Below the pieces are notes generated by a model. It searched no databases, was not told where the DNA came from, and worked only from the letters and a program-made list of their open reading frames with translations. Made by a program: the position numbers and the translations under genes. A stretch of DNA of 64,000 nucleotides from contig NZ_PVNG01000029.1 of NCBI RefSeq assembly GCF_003001935.1, positions 1 to 64,000 of the forward strand. Reading direction: 5' to 3'. Of this stretch, positions 41,650 through 49,448 are shown piece after piece. Each line of letters opens with the position of its first letter. Within the stretch, counting starts at the first letter, position 1. The DNA comes from Nonomuraea fuscirosea. Lineage in GTDB: Bacteria > Actinomycetota > Actinomycetes > Streptosporangiales > Streptosporangiaceae.

Positions 41650-42165
41650 ATGGAGCTCGATGTCGACGAGAAGCTGCTGCTCGACCTGCTGAACACCACG
41701 CCCGTGCACGACGGGCAGCCGTCCGACCTGCTGGCCGACCGCGACGACGGGCTGCGCTGGCTCGCCGAGCACGGTCAGCCGGCCTCGGCGGAGGAGTGGC
41801 GCGCCGCGCGCGACGCCCGCGGGGTGCTCCAGGACGTCGTACGCGGCGACGCGCCCCCGGCCGCGCTCGCGCGCTTCGTCGAGGGCGTGCTGCGCCTGGC
41901 CTCGCTCGGCGAGGAGGGGATCGCGTGGACCCAGCGACTGCCGGAGGGCCGCGTCGCGGCGGCACGCGCCGTGCTGACCTGGGACGCGCTGCGCGTCTCC
42001 GGCCCGGGACGGCTGCGCGCCTGCGCCAACGACGAGTGCCGGCTCTTCCTGATCGACCACAGCAGGCCGAACAACGCCCGCTGGTGCTCGATGGCCGGCT
42101 GCGGCAACCGCATGAAGGCCCGCCGGCACTACCAGCGCACCCGGCAGGCCAGGACGGACGGATAG
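41650..42165 (+). CDS. CGNR zinc-finger (ABATE domain) regulator
   Basis: A 171-aa protein. The N-terminal ABATE-type helical domain starts LLLDLLNTTPVHDG. The C-terminal CGNR zinc finger has CANDECRLFLIDHS and RWCSMAGCGNRMKARRHYQR, with four Cys for Zn. Such proteins are stress- or ligand-responsive transcription factors. ATG 41650 is chosen; an upstream in-frame TTG overlaps the GGAGG ribosome site. It probably binds the inverted repeat at 41589-41618 and controls the divergent hydrolase. Confidence 0.85.
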   Translation: MELDVDEKLLLDLLNTTPVHDGQPSDLLADRDDGLRWLAEHGQPASAEEWRAARDARGVLQDVVRGDAPPAALARFVEGVLRLASLGEEGIAWTQRLPEGRVAAARAVLTWDALRVSGPGRLRACANDECRLFLIDHSRPNNARWCSMAGCGNRMKARRHYQRTRQARTDG

Positions 42166-42199
42166 CGGCGGCGGCCGGTCGGCGGCGCTCAGCGGCGGC

Positions 42200-42889
42200 T
42201 CACAGCACCTTGAGCAGCCGCCCGGCCAGTTCCGCCGCCGAGGCGGGGTTCTGCCCGGTGAACAGGTTGCCGTCGACCACCGTGTACGGCTGCCACATCT
42301 CGCCCTTGGCGAAGTCCACGCCGAGGGCGACGAGTTCGTCCTCCAGCAGCCAGCGCGCCTTCGGCGCCAGCCCGACCGCGTTCTCCTCCTCGTTGGTGAA
42401 CCCGGTCACCCGGCGGCCGGCGAACGGCGACCGGCCGTGGATCCGGGTGGCCAGCATCGCGGCCGGGGCGTGGCAGACGATGGCCAGCGGCCTGCCGGAG
42501 GCAAGCGCCGCCGTCAGCAGCCGGCCGGCGTCCGCGTCCTGCCACAGGTCCTCCATGGGGCCGTGGCCGCCGGGCAGGTAGACGGCGTCGTAGTCGTCCA
42601 GCCGGACGTCGGGCAGCCTGAGCGGCCGCCGCAGCACCTCCGCCGAGCGGATCGTCTCCTCCAGGTCGAGTGCCGCCTGCGCGCCGCCGGCCATGTCGGG
42701 CCGCAGGCTCATCATGTCCACGTACGGCACCACCCCGCCCGGAGTGGCGACCACGATCTCGTGCCCGGCATCGGTGAGCGCACGGTACGGGGCCGCGAAC
42801 TCCTCGGCCCAGTATCCCGTCGCGTGCCTGGTGCCGTCCTTGAGCGTCCAGTACGCCGTACCGGTCATCACGAACAGAAGCTTCGCCAT
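42200..42889 (-). CDS. DJ-1/PfpI family protein (Hsp31/glyoxalase III-like)
   Basis: A 229-aa class I glutamine amidotransferase-like protein. The nucleophilic Cys elbow is AIVCHAPAAML, with AVYLPGGHGPMEDL upstream and VTGFTNEEENAVGL downstream, as in Hsp31-like chaperones/glyoxalase III that detoxify methylglyoxal. ATG 42889 has an AGGGGAAG site. Monocistronic, with an AT-rich upstream region. Confidence 0.87.
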   Translation of the reverse strand: MAKLLFVMTGTAYWTLKDGTRHATGYWAEEFAAPYRALTDAGHEIVVATPGGVVPYVDMMSLRPDMAGGAQAALDLEETIRSAEVLRRPLRLPDVRLDDYDAVYLPGGHGPMEDLWQDADAGRLLTAALASGRPLAIVCHAPAAMLATRIHGRSPFAGRRVTGFTNEEENAVGLAPKARWLLEDELVALGVDFAKGEMWQPYTVVDGNLFTGQNPASAAELAGRLLKVL

Positions 42890-42959
42890 GGGACTTCCCC
42901 TCTGCGTGAAGTGACATCCCGCGGGAGGTCACCCGAAGCCGACGACCACGCTCCGGTGT

Positions 42960-43060
42960 CGGATCATTGCGGATGCGAAAATCGCCGTACACATCTCAAA
43001 TTAGCGATAAGCACCACAAATCAGACAAAATTGCATGTAAATCTCGGTTTCCTGAGAAGG
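42960..43060. promoter_or_regulatory. AT-rich intergenic island
   Basis: About 100 bp of unusually AT-rich DNA (for example ATCTCAAATTAGCGATAAGC) between the divergent DJ-1-like and secreted-protein genes. It probably contains the promoters, and in actinobacteria it could be bound by an Lsr2-type nucleoid protein. No clear palindrome. Confidence 0.4.
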
Positions 43061-43126
43061 CCCCCTTGGCGAGCGCGGCCGGTCGCCGTGACGTGGAGCG
43101 TCGTCCCGTCGTGATCTGGGACCAGC

Positions 43127-43948
43127 ATGATCATCGCCGTGAAACACGTGATCTTATGCATCGTCGCCGGCGGCGTCGTCCTGGCGACCGGCACGCCGGC
43201 GCTGGCCGCCCCCAAAGACCCGCTCGCCGCCCTGCGCGCCCAGCTCTCGCCCGGCAGAGGCGTGACGCTCAAGCAGAAGACCGTCGGCAGGTCGCCCTCC
43301 ACCCTGGCCCGCTCCGGGCGGGTGCAGTTCGACCGGCGCGGCATCGCCGCCTCCGACCTCACCGGCAAGCTGAGCGTGCCCGGCGGCGACGGCGCGGAAC
43401 AGGACGACGGCGGCCAGGCCGCGGCGCTCACCAAGCCGGAGCGCACCCTGCGCGTCGGCCGCACCTCCTACGTCAAGGGCGGCCCCGTCGGCGCGGCCCT
43501 GCCCGAGGGCAGATCCTGGTTCAAGCAGTCGCCGGGCTGGACGTGCGGCATGACCGCCATGTACGGCGACTTCGTCAACGCCGCCGAGCCGAGCACCCTC
43601 AAGGCGCTGCTGGCCCGTTCCACCCGTAAGGGGACGACGTACACGGGCAGCATGAGCGTCAAGGACTTGCGCCGCGTCTCGGCGTGGACCAGGGACACCC
43701 TGTGGTGGCAGCTCGCCGCCGGCGTCAAGGTGCACTGGACGCTCGTGGTGAGCCGGTCCGGCCTGCCCCGTACGCTGACCACCAAGCTGGCCAGTGCGAA
43801 GGTCGGCATGAGCGCGACCGGGATGAAGACCACCTACTCCGGCTGGGGCGCCAGGGTGTCCATCAAGGCGCCGCCCAGGTCGGCGGTGACCACGAAACTG
43901 GACCCGGAGAAGGGAGGCCTCCGCCTGCCTCCCGCCCCCAAGCGCTGA
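43127..43948 (+). CDS. Secreted protein, LolA/LppX-like (uncertain)
   Basis: A 273-aa exported protein. The signal peptide (HVILCIVAGGVVLATG, cleavage at PALAAP) is followed by a beta-rich domain: GVTLKQKTVGRSPSTLARSG, RTSYVKGGPVGAALPEG, SWFKQSPGWTCGM, TYTGSMSVKDLRRVS. The layout resembles actinobacterial DUF-type lipoproteins that sense or carry lipids (LppX/LprG), but no lipobox Cys is present. GTG 43139 is an alternative start. Confidence 0.65.
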   Translation: MIIAVKHVILCIVAGGVVLATGTPALAAPKDPLAALRAQLSPGRGVTLKQKTVGRSPSTLARSGRVQFDRRGIAASDLTGKLSVPGGDGAEQDDGGQAAALTKPERTLRVGRTSYVKGGPVGAALPEGRSWFKQSPGWTCGMTAMYGDFVNAAEPSTLKALLARSTRKGTTYTGSMSVKDLRRVSAWTRDTLWWQLAAGVKVHWTLVVSRSGLPRTLTTKLASAKVGMSATGMKTTYSGWGARVSIKAPPRSAVTTKLDPEKGGLRLPPAPKR

Positions 43949-44007
43949 CGGCTCTCCGCCTGGACGGTGGAAACCCGGGGAGACCCCGTCCAGGCTCAGA
44001 CCCATGG

Positions 44008-44214
44008 TCAGCGGCAGTTGCCCCAGCTGTCGCGGGCGCCCTCGGCCAGCGGGCCGCCGTGGCCGCCGCGTGAACGTGGCCCGGCCGTGCCAGGCGGACT
44101 TGAGCGTCACCACGCCGGGGCCGCGGTGAGGCCGATCGCGGCGGTGGCGAACAGGAGAGTGCATGCGCTCGCGTTGACGATCTTCCTGAGCGGACGTCGA
44201 GCGAGTGCCGACAT
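44008..44214 (-). pseudogene. Small secreted protein with compensating frameshifts
   Basis: ATG 44214 opens MSALARRPLRKIVNASAC with a signal-peptide core (LLFATAAIGLTAAPA), then hits TGA at 44107. Coding continues in the adjacent frame as VVTLKSAWHGRATFT, then returns to the first frame as GGHGGPLAEGARDSWGNCR before TGA at 44008. One deletion and one insertion restore a 68-aa protein. It is either a young pseudogene or the result of two base-calling errors. 44215-44444 holds nothing recognisable. Confidence 0.5.
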
Positions 44215-44444
44215 CGGAATTCCTCCTCGAGTGGTCGTACCGGGACGCCCGGCGAGTCGCGGACATCCCGGAGGTGGATGCCGTGGGCCTAAGCCGCTCC
44301 GGCCGCGTGGGCAAACCACGGTGCCTACCCCGTCGAAACGGCCCAAACATCCCCAGGTGAGGCGCCGTGGTAGTGCCAGGTGTACCTCCAGGTCTCGCCC
44401 GCGCGCCCGTGTGCGCGGGCCCGGCCGGCACTTGGATGGTCGGC

Positions 44445-45161
44445 ATGACAGACACACGTTCGATTCCCGGCCGTTGGGTCGAAGGCGCCGGCGCGGTGCT
44501 GGGGCCCCTGCTGCTCATCGCGGCGGTCCTCACCCGGATCGGCGCGGACGACTTCTTCCCCGGCCAGCTCGCCGCCTACGCCGCCGATCCGGGACGGATG
44601 GCCGTGTCGTACGGGCTGTTCGCCGCCGGCGTGGTGCTGCTCTGGCCGGCCGTCACGGCGCTGGCCCGGCGCATCGCCGTGACGCGTCCCGGCTGGGCCG
44701 GGTGGGGCGCCACGCTGGTCGTGCTCGGGCTGTTCGGGCGGATCTTCCACGCCGGCGTGAGCCACCTGGCGTTCCAGCTGGTGGACGAACTCGGGCTGGA
44801 GGCGGCGCGGCGGGCCGTCGCGGACACCTACGGCGCCTTCCACGTCTTCAAGGCGGCCTCCGTCTGCATCATGGCCGGCTGGATCGTGCTCGCCGCCGGC
44901 GCCTTCCGCGCCAGGGTGTTCGGCGCGGGCCCGCTCGGCGTGGCCAGGTGCGGGGCGCTGGCGCTGGGGTGCGCGCTGCCGCTGGGCGTGCTGAAGGGCA
45001 GCAGCGATCCGATCTCGCTGCTCGCCCTGGCCGGGCTCGCCGCCGCCCTGGTGCCCTTCGGGCTCGGGCTGCTGCGCAACGGCCCGGCCCCTCGCTGGTG
45101 GGCCGTCGCCCTCACCGTCGCGCTGGTGCCGGGCGCGTACGTCGTCGGCATGCTCGGCTGA
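44445..45161 (+). CDS. Multi-pass membrane protein of unknown function
   Basis: A ~238-aa protein (ATG 44445; ATG 44436 is an alternative) with about seven hydrophobic helices, for example VLGPLLLIAAVLTRI, GLFAAGVVLLWPAV, VCIMAGWIVLAAGA and WWAVALTVALVPGAYVVGML. Conserved-looking FHAGVSHLAFQLVDELGLE lies in the middle. The topology resembles DUF998/DUF4386-like actinobacterial proteins, but the family is unconfirmed. No enzymatic motif. Confidence 0.65.
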   Translation: MTDTRSIPGRWVEGAGAVLGPLLLIAAVLTRIGADDFFPGQLAAYAADPGRMAVSYGLFAAGVVLLWPAVTALARRIAVTRPGWAGWGATLVVLGLFGRIFHAGVSHLAFQLVDELGLEAARRAVADTYGAFHVFKAASVCIMAGWIVLAAGAFRARVFGAGPLGVARCGALALGCALPLGVLKGSSDPISLLALAGLAAALVPFGLGLLRNGPAPRWWAVALTVALVPGAYVVGMLG

Positions 45162-45219
45162 CCGCCGGCGACGGCCTGCACCGATGGTCCGTTCGTCGAG
45201 CGGTGGGAGAGTGGTGGGC

Positions 45220-46014
45220 ATGCGGGTGTCGATGACGAGCGTCGCGGCGCGGGCCGGCCGCGTCAACGAGGACTTCACCGGCGCGGTCCCGGCCGGAGCG
45301 GTGCTGGTCGACGGCGCCGGCATCCCCGGCGGGGAGGCGACCTGCCGTCACGGCGTCGCCTGGTACGCCTCCCGCCTGGGCGGCGCCCTCCTCGCCCTCC
45401 TCGCGCCAGGGCCGGGCCGCGACCTGCGCGACCTGCTCGCCGAGGCCATCGAGCGGGTGACGGACGCCCACCGCGTCACCTGCGACGTCGCCGACCCCAT
45501 CGGCCCGTCGGCGACCGTCGCCATGCTGCGCGTGTCCGGCGGCGTCCTCGATCATCTGGTGCTCGGCGACTGCTATCTCGTGCTCGACCGGGCGGACGGC
45601 GCCCCGGTCGTCGTCACCGACCCGCGCGAGGTGGTCATCAGCCGCTCGTACGTGCCCGCCCTGGAGGTCGCGGGCCAGGGAACCGACGAATACCAGCGGA
45701 TATTGGGCGAACTGCGCGCCCACCGGAACGCGCCGGGTGGTTTCTGGCTGGCCAAGGACGACCCGCGGGCGGCCGGCGAGGCGGTCACCGGGAGCCGTCC
45801 GATCTCGGAGCTGTCCGGCGCCGTCCTGCTCAGCAACGGCGCCGCCCGCATCGCCGGCGAGCTTGAGTCGATCGGCTGGCCGGAGGTCCTGGCCGTCCTG
45901 GCGTCGAGCGGGCCCGCTGAGATCATCCGCCGCGTCCGGCGGGCGGAGGCCCGTCACGCGGTCCGGCCGGACGACGCGACGATCGCCCACTGCACCGGCC
46001 TGGACGAGGCATGA
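45220..46014 (+). CDS. PP2C-like serine/threonine phosphatase
   Basis: A 264-aa protein with PP2C motifs: RAGRVNEDFTGAV (RxxxND-like), VLVDGAGIPGG (DG metal motif), VLGDCYLVLD (GD) and a C-terminal RPDDATIAHC (DD). PP2C/SpoIIE-type enzymes dephosphorylate STAS antagonists in partner switching. A convergent STAS gene lies directly downstream at 46060, which makes it a candidate substrate (inference). ATG 45220 follows GGGAGAG and GGTGGG. Confidence 0.78.
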   Translation: MRVSMTSVAARAGRVNEDFTGAVPAGAVLVDGAGIPGGEATCRHGVAWYASRLGGALLALLAPGPGRDLRDLLAEAIERVTDAHRVTCDVADPIGPSATVAMLRVSGGVLDHLVLGDCYLVLDRADGAPVVVTDPREVVISRSYVPALEVAGQGTDEYQRILGELRAHRNAPGGFWLAKDDPRAAGEAVTGSRPISELSGAVLLSNGAARIAGELESIGWPEVLAVLASSGPAEIIRRVRRAEARHAVRPDDATIAHCTGLDEA

Positions 46015-46023
46015 AGGCCACCG

Positions 46024-46073
46024 GCGCGAGGGGCTCAGGCCAGGTCGAGCGCGAAGGGCTCAGGCGAGGTCGG
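46024..46073. repeat. 25-bp tandem duplication at the STAS stop codon
   Basis: Imperfect copies 46024-46048 and 46049-46073. The second holds the TGA of the STAS gene, the first a silent copy of it. This is a recent slippage duplication in the 45-bp gap between convergent genes. Confidence 0.7.
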
Positions 46074-46473
46074 CGGCCAGGGGCGGGACGAGCGCGGCGA
46101 CGGCCTCCGCCACGCTGTCGTGGATGTCCAGGGTGTCCCAGACGCCGGTGATCCGGAGGAGCCGGGCCGGCCGCTCCTGTACGGAGACTAGGTGCAGGCT
46201 GCCCGCCCCCGCCAGGACCTCGGCCCGCACCCGCAGCAGCACGTGCAGCCCACTGCTGTCCATGAAGGTGACCCCGTGCAGATCCAGGATCAGCGGCCGG
46301 CCGGGCCGCAGCGCGCCGGCGATGGCGGACTCCAGGCGGTCGGCGTTGGTGGCGTCGATCTCACCCGCCACGGTGACGAGCACACCGACGGGGGAGGGGT
46401 GGCAGGTCACGCTGAGCGCGGTAGGCATGGCCGCTGCCCTCAGCATGTCGGCGAGTGCGAGGTTGACGGGCAT
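46060..46473 (-). CDS. STAS-domain anti-sigma factor antagonist
   Basis: A single-STAS protein of ~137 aa from ATG 46473; ATG 46428 with GAGGG upstream gives 122 aa and is equally likely. Phosphoacceptor Ser in GVTFMDSSGLHVLL. It is a close paralogue of the STAS protein at 32522 (shared GRPLILDL, FMDS, ITGVWDTLDIH patterns). It faces the PP2C-like gene, whose product may dephosphorylate it. Confidence 0.85.
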   Translation of the reverse strand: MPVNLALADMLRAAAMPTALSVTCHPSPVGVLVTVAGEIDATNADRLESAIAGALRPGRPLILDLHGVTFMDSSGLHVLLRVRAEVLAGAGSLHLVSVQERPARLLRITGVWDTLDIHDSVAEAVAALVPPLAADLA

Positions 46474-46591
46474 GAGGGGTCCCTGGGGGAGTAGGTCGGC
46501 TTGATGCGGACGGCCTTTCACCGTCACTGTCGAGAGTACGCCCGAACTATGTTACAGGAAAGAGGATTCGTCAATTTCAGGTGAGGTAATG

Positions 46592-47335
46592 CTAGAGGTG
46601 CACCTCACCACCGTCCACGACCAGGTCGGCGCCGAGGAAGAAGGCGGACTGGTCGGAGGCGAGGAAGGCCACCACATTGGCGACCTCCTCCGGGCGGCCG
46701 ATCCGGCCGAGCGGGACGGCCTTGGTGAACCGCGCCTTGGCGCCGGCGTCCCCGCCGGCCACGCCGTCGAGCCCGGGGGTGTCGATGGTGCCGGGGGAGA
46801 TCGCGTTGACCCGGATGCCGCGGTCCTTGAGCTCGTTGGCCCAGGTCCTGGCGAAGGAGCGGATGGCCGCCTTGGATGCCGCGTACGCGCCGAACGCCGC
46901 GACGCCGTCGCCGGCCCGGACCGAGGAGTTGAGTATCACCGACGCGCCGTCGTTGAGCAGCGGCAGCGCCTTCTGCACCGTGAACAGGGTGCCGCGGACG
47001 TTGGCGGAGAAGATCCGGTCCAGGTGCTCCCCGGTGGTCTGCTCCAGGGTCGCGAACGAGGCGGCGGCGGCGTTGGCGAACAGCACGTCCAGGCCCCGGC
47101 CCCGGTCCGCGACGGCGGCGTAGAGCCGGTCCAGGTCGCCCGGCGCCGCGATGTCGCCGGGCACGGCCGTCACCGCCGCCGGGCCCAGGCTCTCCACCAC
47201 CGCGTCGAGGACGGTCTTCCTGCGCCCGGTGATGAACACGTGCGCGCCCTCGGCCGCCAGTCGCCGGGCCGCGGCCAGGCCGATGCCCGTGCCGCCGCCG
47301 GTGACGACGGCGGTCTTGTTCTCCAGCTGTCCCAT
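46592..47335 (-). CDS. SDR family oxidoreductase
   Basis: A 247-aa classical SDR. Cofactor motif TGGGTGIG with GRR after strand 2 (NADP-type), NAAAASF, catalytic Ser in VILNSSVRAG and YAASKAAIRSF (YxxxK), then the NAISPGTIDTPG loop. ATG 47335 follows GAGGTGAAAG. It is divergent from a TetR gene across a 95-bp gap with a palindrome, so it is the likely regulated gene. A quinone- or xenobiotic-type substrate is possible; none is evident. Confidence 0.88.
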   Translation of the reverse strand: MGQLENKTAVVTGGGTGIGLAAARRLAAEGAHVFITGRRKTVLDAVVESLGPAAVTAVPGDIAAPGDLDRLYAAVADRGRGLDVLFANAAAASFATLEQTTGEHLDRIFSANVRGTLFTVQKALPLLNDGASVILNSSVRAGDGVAAFGAYAASKAAIRSFARTWANELKDRGIRVNAISPGTIDTPGLDGVAGGDAGAKARFTKAVPLGRIGRPEEVANVVAFLASDQSAFFLGADLVVDGGEVHL

Positions 47336-47366
47336 GGCTTTCACCTCATCAGATTTATGCATCGAT

Positions 47367-47400
47367 CGGTACGGAATGCGACGATAGCAGTTCCGCACCG
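47367..47400. promoter_or_regulatory. TetR operator between SDR and TetR genes
   Basis: Inverted repeat CGGTACGGAA (47367-47376) and TTCCGCACCG (47391-47400), nine of ten paired, with a 14-nt spacer. A TAGACT -10 box (47418-47423) seven bases before the TetR ATG suggests a leaderless TetR mRNA. Confidence 0.65.
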
Positions 47401-47430
47401 TCCGGTACAAAAAGCGGTAGACTCGGCCGC

Positions 47431-48039
47431 ATGGAAACGCAGGGGAAGGCGCCGATCGGCCGGCCACGCGGCTTCGACCCGGACGAGGCGCTCGACCGGG
47501 CCATGCGCGTCTTCTGGGCGCAGGGTTACGAGGGCGCCAGCCTCACCGACCTGACCAGGGCCATGGGCATCAGCCGCACCAGCATGTACGCCGCCTTCGG
47601 CAGCAAGGAGGACCTGTTCCACCTGGCCCTGCGGCGCTACAGCGACGGCCCCGCCGCGTACGTCTTCCGGGCCCTGGAGCAGCCGGCCGCGCGGCAGGTC
47701 GCCGCCGCGTTCCTCGGCGGCGCGGTCGAGGCCACCACCCGTCCCGACTGTCCCGCCGGCTGCTTCGGCGTCCAGGGTTCGCTGGCGGCGGGCGAGCCGG
47801 GGCGGGCCGCCCGCGACACGCTGGCGGCCTGGCGCGACAACGGCGTCGCGCTGCTCAGGGAACGGTTCCAGCGGGCCGTGGACGAGGGCGACCTGCCCGC
47901 CGGGTCCGATCCGGGGCTGCTCGCCCGCTACCTCATGACCGTGGCCAACGGCATCGCCGTCCAGGCCGCCGGCGGCGCCGCCCGCGAGGAGCTCCAGTCG
48001 GTGGCCGACCTGTCCCTGCGGCAGTGGCCGCCCGCCTGA
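47431..48039 (+). CDS. TetR family transcriptional regulator
   Basis: A 202-aa repressor. The HTH is near the N-terminus (FDPDEALDRAMRVFWAQGYE, SLTDLTRAMGISRTSMYAAF, GSKEDLFHLAL). The ligand domain contains PDCPAGCFGVQGSL, a Cys pair typical of the AcuR/NemR-like subgroup that senses electrophiles such as N-ethylmaleimide or quinones. ATG 47431 lacks a ribosome site. It is divergent from the SDR gene with a shared operator; NemR-like regulators commonly control reductases, which fits. Confidence 0.85.
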   Translation: METQGKAPIGRPRGFDPDEALDRAMRVFWAQGYEGASLTDLTRAMGISRTSMYAAFGSKEDLFHLALRRYSDGPAAYVFRALEQPAARQVAAAFLGGAVEATTRPDCPAGCFGVQGSLAAGEPGRAARDTLAAWRDNGVALLRERFQRAVDEGDLPAGSDPGLLARYLMTVANGIAVQAAGGAAREELQSVADLSLRQWPPA

Positions 48040-48068
48040 GGGCTTCTTGGAGCGTTCCACTTCACTCT

Positions 48069-48101
48069 GTTTTGACACTTTCTATGGGTAACCGCTATCT
48101 A
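48069..48101 (+). promoter_or_regulatory. Promoter of the PadR-ABC operon
   Basis: TTGACA (48072-48077), an 18-bp spacer and TATCTA (48096-48101) form a housekeeping-type promoter. An overlapping GTTT-N13-GGGTAA (48069-48091) resembles a stress sigma-B/F promoter. The region is AT-rich for this genome. Confidence 0.5.
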
Positions 48102-48124
48102 TTGGCCAACCGTTAGGGGGTGTC

Positions 48125-48699
48125 ATGCAGGACGCGGTGCTGGCGATGCTCGCCAAGGAGCCGTCGCACGGCTACGAGCTGCACGCGCGGCTGCGGCGCA
48201 GCCTCGGCCCGCTGGGCGAGTCGATGAACCGGGGGCAGATCTACGTCACGCTGGCCCGGCTGGAGCGAGCGGGCCTGGTGACCTCCGAGCGCGAGGACGG
48301 CCTGCCCGAGCGGCCCGAGCGCAAGGTCCACGCGCTGACCCCGGCCGGGCAGCAGCGGGTGACCGCCTGGCTGGCCGAGGTGGGCTGGCCGAAACCCGAC
48401 CTGGCGGAGTTCCATCTCAAGCTCGCCGCCGCCGCGGCGGGACGGCTGGCCGACCCGGTGGAACTGATCGCGGCGCAGCGCCGCGAGCTGCTGCGCCGCC
48501 TGCGCGAGGCGCAGCAGGCGGCGCTGGCCGAACCGGCGGAACCAGGACCGGCGGAACCAGGACCGGCGGAATCAGGGCCGGCGGGGCCGGGGGCCGGGCT
48601 GCTGCTGGAAGGGGTCATGCTCCGGCTGCGCGCCGACCTGCGCTGGCTGGACGCCTGCGAACGGGCCTGGTCCAGGGCCGACGACGAGATCGAGGGTGG

Positions 48700-48703
<4 letters not shown>
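48125..48703 (+). CDS. PadR family transcriptional regulator
   Basis: A 192-aa regulator. The PadR wHTH starts at the N-terminus: AVLAMLAKEPSHGYELHARL, GQIYVTLARLERAGLV, KVHALTPAG. The C-terminal dimerisation helices are interrupted by a PAEPG-type pentapeptide repeat of four units. ATG 48125 follows AGGGGG. Its stop overlaps the ABC ATPase ATG (ATGA), so regulator and transporter are co-translated; PadR proteins usually repress such efflux operons until the drug binds. Confidence 0.87.
48533..48592 (+). repeat. 15-bp in-frame repeat in the PadR gene
   Basis: Four 15-bp units (48533, 48548, 48563, 48578) encode P-A-E-P-G variants between the two C-terminal helices of the PadR protein. The third and fourth copies diverge. 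Confidence 0.75.
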
Positions 48704-49443
<740 letters not shown>

Positions 49444-49448
49444 ACGTC

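Noticed and set aside
44456..44472. tRNA T-loop-like GTTCGATTCC
   Set aside because: It lies in the first codons of the membrane-protein gene and no cloverleaf can be drawn around it. No tRNA, rRNA or CRISPR array was found in the window.
48086..48119. Possible PadR palindrome in the AACCG repeats before the PadR gene
   Set aside because: The two AACCG copies are direct, not inverted, and no ATGT/ACAT-type PadR dyad is visible, so no operator was called.
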